DNA of 64,000 nucleotides from Corticium candelabrum (taxonomy: Eukaryota > Porifera > Homoscleromorpha > Homosclerophorida > Plakinidae): the NCBI RefSeq assembly GCF_963422355.1, contig NC_085089.1:8903814-8967813 (forward strand), given 5' to 3'. How positions within the stretch are numbered: the first letter of the stretch is position 1; each line of letters starts with the position of its first letter. Positions 58,879 through 64,000 of this stretch are shown here, piece by piece. A program made the position numbers and the translations under genes. A model generated the notes under the pieces. That model was not told where the DNA came from, ran no database searches, and saw nothing but the letters and a program-made list of their open reading frames with translations.

Positions 58879-59387
58879 TTAAGGGTTAGGGTTCTGGGTT
58901 AGGGCGCCCAGCCCTCCAGAACACCTTTTCACGTTCCAGAACCTTCAGGGCAATGCCTGGTCCGGTAAACGTGCGGGGCTCCATTCCTATCTTGTGGGGT
59001 GCTCCCTTGGGTGTACAGCTTGTCGTTGACTGTCAAACGTTGCTTTCCGGTCGGCACAGTGCTCAACCTAGCTCTCCCATGTGTGTCTGTGTGATGAATG
59101 CTTTAAAGTTGGCTGTGCTCAACTTAGCATAATTGTGTGTACTCTGAACTCGTTGTTCTGATATCGAATTGGGCTATGAGTTTAGTCTGACCAATAACGA
59201 TAAACGTATAGGTGATAGAAGGGAGAGAGAAGTTATGTATGCAAGCAATTAGTTTATTAAATAGTTTATTAAGTAAATTATTAATGCATTACTAATTTAT
59301 GTAGTAATTAAATAATAAATTTATTAGCTAGGTTGAGGGTCAAGCACATTGTTGAAATGTGCACATGTGTGAGCTTGCGTGTAACGT

Positions 59388-59433
<46 letters not shown>

Positions 59434-59448
59434 GTGTGTGTGTGTGTT

Positions 59449-59504
<56 letters not shown>

Positions 59505-60700
59505 TTGGGGGGGGGTGGGTGTGTGCGCGCGTGCATTTGAATGTATGTTGTAGAGTTTGAATGTTGAGGTATGTGGGTATTTACCTCGGTGGGAGAAGTT
59601 GGGTTGCTGATGTTCTATATTGTGAGACGATCCTGGAATAGCTTGAGGTGTGTTGAGGTCTTGTAGTGTTTGTTTGGTCATAGTAGCATTTCTTCAATAT
59701 GTCATGTGTCTTGTTATGAGTTGATCCTTAGCTTGAATTGTATATCAATATAGTTGGCACTCCTTGTTCAATGTATTTTCACGTGAAACTTGTTTTGGCA
59801 TATGTGTGAACGTATGTCAAATTATGTGTGTAGGTCGTTCTGTGTCATTTAATATGATCAATGGTTGGAGTAATTCAAGATATTTATTTGCTGATCCCCA
59901 TTCACGGAGAACGCAGTTTGAAGCAGGATACGTTGAGATGGTATTTCCAGTGTGGAAATTGAAGACTGTTTATTGTTCTGTACTCGTTTTCTTCGACATA
60001 CGTAGTTGGGTCTGGTCTGCTGTACCAGTAGTTTGGTCGTAGTTGTGTCTAGAGTGCTTGTCTGTTTGAATGTAGTTGTTATGGGAGCGATTCAAGACAA
60101 TATCGATTTGGTGTTGAGGGAGATGTGAGTTTTGAGGTGTGATCACTCGTCAAAGCGTAGGAAACGATATCCAGTGTTGGGTATCGTTGTAGCGTGCACA
60201 CAATTAAACGAACGCGGTACGACCTATTGGCGTACGCGTTTCGGTTTGGTTAACCTTCCTCAGCGCCAGGCACGTACCGATGAGAATGTAAAACCTTGTG
60301 GCACGCAAGAGAGTGTCTCGTCGACGCCGTTTCAGTTGAGAGAAGTCGTGACGACTTGACTGGAAGCTTCGACAGGCTTGAGAACAATGAGAGCAATGAT
60401 TCTTCTCGGTCTAGCAGCTGTTGACGCGTTATCTTGTCTGTTTCATGACTTGTGGCGGTGGTGTACCGAGGCATGTGTTTATATCCGGGGAATATTTGTC
60501 ATGTGATCTCGTTTTGTATCGAATATTCTCGTTAGACGGCTTCAGAAGAAACGGACAGCGGTATGATGGCCAGGAAAGGCTGTTCTTAGTGATGCAGGCG
60601 AAGAGCACGAATGGTGATAAACTCCCACCGAAGTGACGACGATCCAGATCGGTAAATCGTCGTGTATGTCTAGGCATGTATACGTGTGGCATGTAGGTTT

Positions 60701-60791
<91 letters not shown>

Positions 60792-62306
60792 TAGTTTAGG
60801 GATAGGTTAGGGTCTGGTCATGCATCTGTAACTAATTTTTAATTAGTTTTTAATTATTACTTAATTAAGGAGATTATTGATTCATTGGTTTTTCTTCCTT
60901 AGTAAATTATTGAATAAAAATTAGAGTTAGTGTTTAGGTTAGAGGTAAGGTAAGGGGTTGGAGATAGGGTTAATTTTATGTATTAGATTAATTAATAATT
61001 AATTTATTTATTATTATTTTTGGTTAAAGATTAGGGTTAGGGTTAAGTTTAGAGTTAAGGTTAAGGTTAGTGTTAGGGTTAAGGTTATGTATTAAATTAG
61101 TTAATTAATTTATTGATTAGATAAATTTTTTTCGTTATCATTGGGTTAGGGCCAGTACTAAATATTGGAGTTAATTAGTGTTAGAAGTCGGGGTTAGTGC
61201 CAGGGTTAGGGCCAGGGTTAGGGTTATGTATTAAATTAATTAATTAATGTATTGATTAAGTAGATTTTTAGCATTATTATTGGGTTGAGGTTAGAACTAA
61301 GTGTTAGAATTAAGTTGGTGTTATAAGTTAGGGTTAGGGTTAGGGTTAGGGTTAGGGTTAGGGTTATATATTAAATTAATTAATTAATTTATTGATTAAG
61401 TAGATTTTTAGCATTATTATTGGGTTGAGGTTAGAACTAAGTGTTAGAATTAAGTTGGTGTTATAAGTTAGGGTTAGGGTTAGGGTTAGGGTTAGGGTTA
61501 GGGTTATATATTAAATTAATTAATTAATTTATTGATTAAATAAATTTTTAACATTATTATTGGGTTGAGTTTAGAACTAAATGTTAGGGTTAAGTTAGGG
61601 TTAGGGGTTAGGGTTAGGGTTAGTTTTAGGGTTAAGGGTTAAGGTTATGTATAAAATTAATTAATTTGTGTATTGATTAAATAAAATTTTTTTTTAACAT
61701 TATTATTGGGTTTGGGTTAGAACTAAGAGTTATATTTAAGTGTTGAGTTAAGTAATTAGATGATGTATGAAGTAGATTAGTTGGGTTAGTGTTATGATCA
61801 GGATTCATGTCAGAGTTAAGATTTGGGTCAAGAAAGAGAGAGGATGTAGAGAAGAGAAGGGGAAGGAAGGGAGATAGAGAGAGTATAAGGGATGGGGAGA
61901 GACAGAGAGAGTGAGATAGAGTGCGGGGAAGAGGGAGGGGATGTGGGGAGGGCTTTTTGGGAAAAGAATGGGGGAATGAGTGTGGGTCACGTCTGTAAGT
62001 GTTGATGGTGTGTGCATAAGAGTTGCTGTTGACACGAGTCGTCATGACTTGGTTAATCATTAGAATTTCAATATGTTTTGCACATTATTGCTGTAACTTA
62101 ATGTGAGCACTGGTCTGTGCTATTGTTGATTGTTGTTGATTGTGGGTACGAGTTCGTATAATATATTTGTGTTAGTACACTTGGTACATAAGTGTGTCGA
62201 ACTTCCACGAGTTACAGACAACACTAGGCATCGACTCCCGTAGGAGGATGCTCCATGACAGCGTATGTTTCACCCTTGGTCGCGGGAATCTGGAGCCAAA
62301 GCAGGT
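58879..62306 (+). repeat. 3.43-kb macrosatellite, copy 3
   Basis: Near-identical to the others. Offset from copy 2 is 3,425 bp. Confidence 0.95.
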
Positions 62307-62815
62307 TTAAGGGTTAGGGTTCTGGGTTAGGGCGCCCAGCCCTCCAGAACACCTTTTCACGTTCCAGAACCTTCAGGGCAATGCCTGGTCCGGTAAACGT
62401 GCGGGGCTCCATTCCTATCTTGTGGGGTGCTCCCTTGGGTGTACAGCTTGTCGTTGACTGTCAAACGTTGCTTTCCGGTCGGCACAGTGCTCAACCTAGC
62501 TCTCCCATGTGTGTCTGTGTGATGAATGCTTTAAAGTTGGCTGTGCTCAACTTAGCATAATTGTGTGTACTCTGAACTCGTTGTTCTGATATCGAATTGG
62601 GCTATGAGTTTAGTCTGACCAATAACGATAAACGTATAGGTGATAGAAGGGAGAGAGAAGTTATGTATGCAAGCAATTAGTTTATTAAATAGTTTATTAA
62701 GTAAATTATTAATGCATTACTAATTTATGTAGTAATTAAATAATAAATTTATTAGCTAGGTTGAGGGTCAAGCACATTGTTGAAATGTGCACATGTGTGA
62801 GCTTGCGTGTAACGT

Positions 62816-62861
<46 letters not shown>

Positions 62862-62876
62862 GTGTGTGTGTGTGTT

Positions 62877-62932
<56 letters not shown>

Positions 62933-64000
62933 GGGTTGGGGGGGTGGGTGTGTGCGCGCGTGCATTTGAATGTATGTTGTAGAGTTTGAATGTTGAGGTA
63001 TGTGGGTATTTACCTCGGTGGGAGAAGTTGGGTTGCTGATGTTCTATATTGTGAGACGATCCTGGAATAGCTTGAGGTGTGTTGAGGTCTTGTAGTGTTT
63101 GTTTGGTCATAGTAGCATTTCTTCAATATGTCATGTGTCTTGTTATGAGTTGATCCTTAGCTTGAATTGTATATCAATATAGTTGGCACTCCTTGTTCAA
63201 TGTATTTTCACGTGAAACTTGTTTTGGCATATGTGTGAACGTATGTCAAATTATGTGTGTAGGTCGTTCTGTGTCATTTAATATGATCAATGGTTGGAGT
63301 AATTCAAGATATTTATTTGCTGATCCCCATTCACGGAGAACGCAGTTTGAAGCAGGATACGTTGAGATGGTATTTCCAGTGTGGAAATTGAAGACTGTTT
63401 ATTGTTCTGTACTCGTTTTCTTCGACATACGTAGTTGGGTCTGGTCTGCTGTACCAGTAGTTTGGTCGTAGTTGTGTCTAGAGTGCTTGTCTGTTTGAAT
63501 GTAGTTGTTATGGGAGCGATTCAAGACAATATCGATTTGGTGTTGAGGGAGATGTGAGTTTTGAGGTGTGATCACTCGTCAAAGCGTAGGAAACGATATC
63601 CAGTGTTGGGTATCGTTGTAGCGTGCACACAATTAAACGAACGCGGTACGACCTATTGGCGTACGCGTTTCGGTTTGGTTAACCTTCCTCAGCGCCAGGC
63701 ACGTACCGATGAGAATGTAAAACCTTGTGGCACGCAAGAGAGTGTCTCGTCGACGCCGTTTCAGTTGAGAGAAGTCGTGACGACTTGACTGGAAGCTTCG
63801 ACAGGCTTGAGAACAATGAGAGCAATGATTCTTCTCGGTCTAGCAGCTGTTGACGCGTTATCTTGTCTGTTTCATGACTTGTGGCGGTGGTGTACCGAGG
63901 CATGTGTTTATATCCGGGGAATATTTGTCATGTGATCTCGTTTTGTATCGAATATTCTCGTTAGACGGCTTCAGAAGAAACGGACAGCGGTATGATGGCC
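62307..64000 (+). repeat. 3.43-kb macrosatellite, copy 4 (cut by the window edge)
   Basis: The first ~1.7 kb of the unit. The array continues beyond the window. Confidence 0.95.

Overview
The window looks like the end region of a metazoan chromosome. Split genes with GT-AG introns (many under 120 bp), a TTAGGG telomere repeat, a Ty3/gypsy relic, several inverted-repeat DNA elements and Penelope-like retroelements all fit an early-branching invertebrate. A demosponge is my best guess, from overall style only; nothing in the window proves the taxon. There are no bacterial genes, CRISPR arrays or recognisable tRNA/rRNA genes.

Layout. (1) About 0.07-5.1 kb: a decayed Ty3/gypsy pol and its 3' LTR. 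The reverse transcriptase is cut by two back-to-back inverted-repeat elements, one carrying a RecQ-like helicase fragment. (2) 5.3-13.6 kb: nested short DNA transposons (one family with TAGCC termini and 9-bp target duplications, hAT-like ends, a foldback element, a palindrome) and a 16-bp AT-rich minisatellite. The minisatellite is split by a 2.1-kb insertion block that holds an OTU-protease-like fragment. (3) 14.6-25.1 kb: the one convincing host gene, on the + strand. I traced 29 coding exons with consistent intron phases, ending in a stop and poly(A) signal. It encodes FERM (F2-F3) - FERM-adjacent linker - RhoGEF/DH - PH - FYVE-like zinc finger - PH, which combines the architectures of the FARP and FGD exchange-factor families. 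One intron holds two non-LTR retrotransposon tails; another holds an 830-bp alternating purine-pyrimidine tract. (4) 25.1-28 kb: an orphan exon candidate and a Penelope-like fragment that runs into C-rich telomeric repeats.

(5) 28-52 kb: a G/T-rich subtelomere built from repeated cassettes in the order degenerate TTAGGG seed - ~0.8-kb module M with an invariant TGACGTCA site - 113-bp repeats - 80-bp satellite - junction module J. At the end of the first cassette (34,016) sits a nearly full-length Penelope-like element with an RT and a GIY-YIG endonuclease. It is on the minus strand, so its 3' end faces the chromosome interior. At the homologous point of the second cassette (51,760) there is instead a perfect (TTAGGG)45 tract. 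The natural reading is retroelement attachment and telomere healing at successive former chromosome ends. (6) 52-64 kb: a tandem ~3.43-kb macrosatellite, 3.5 near-identical copies, running off the right edge.

Only the FERM-RhoGEF-FYVE gene looks like an intact cellular gene. Most other open frames are repeat artefacts or broken mobile-element genes.
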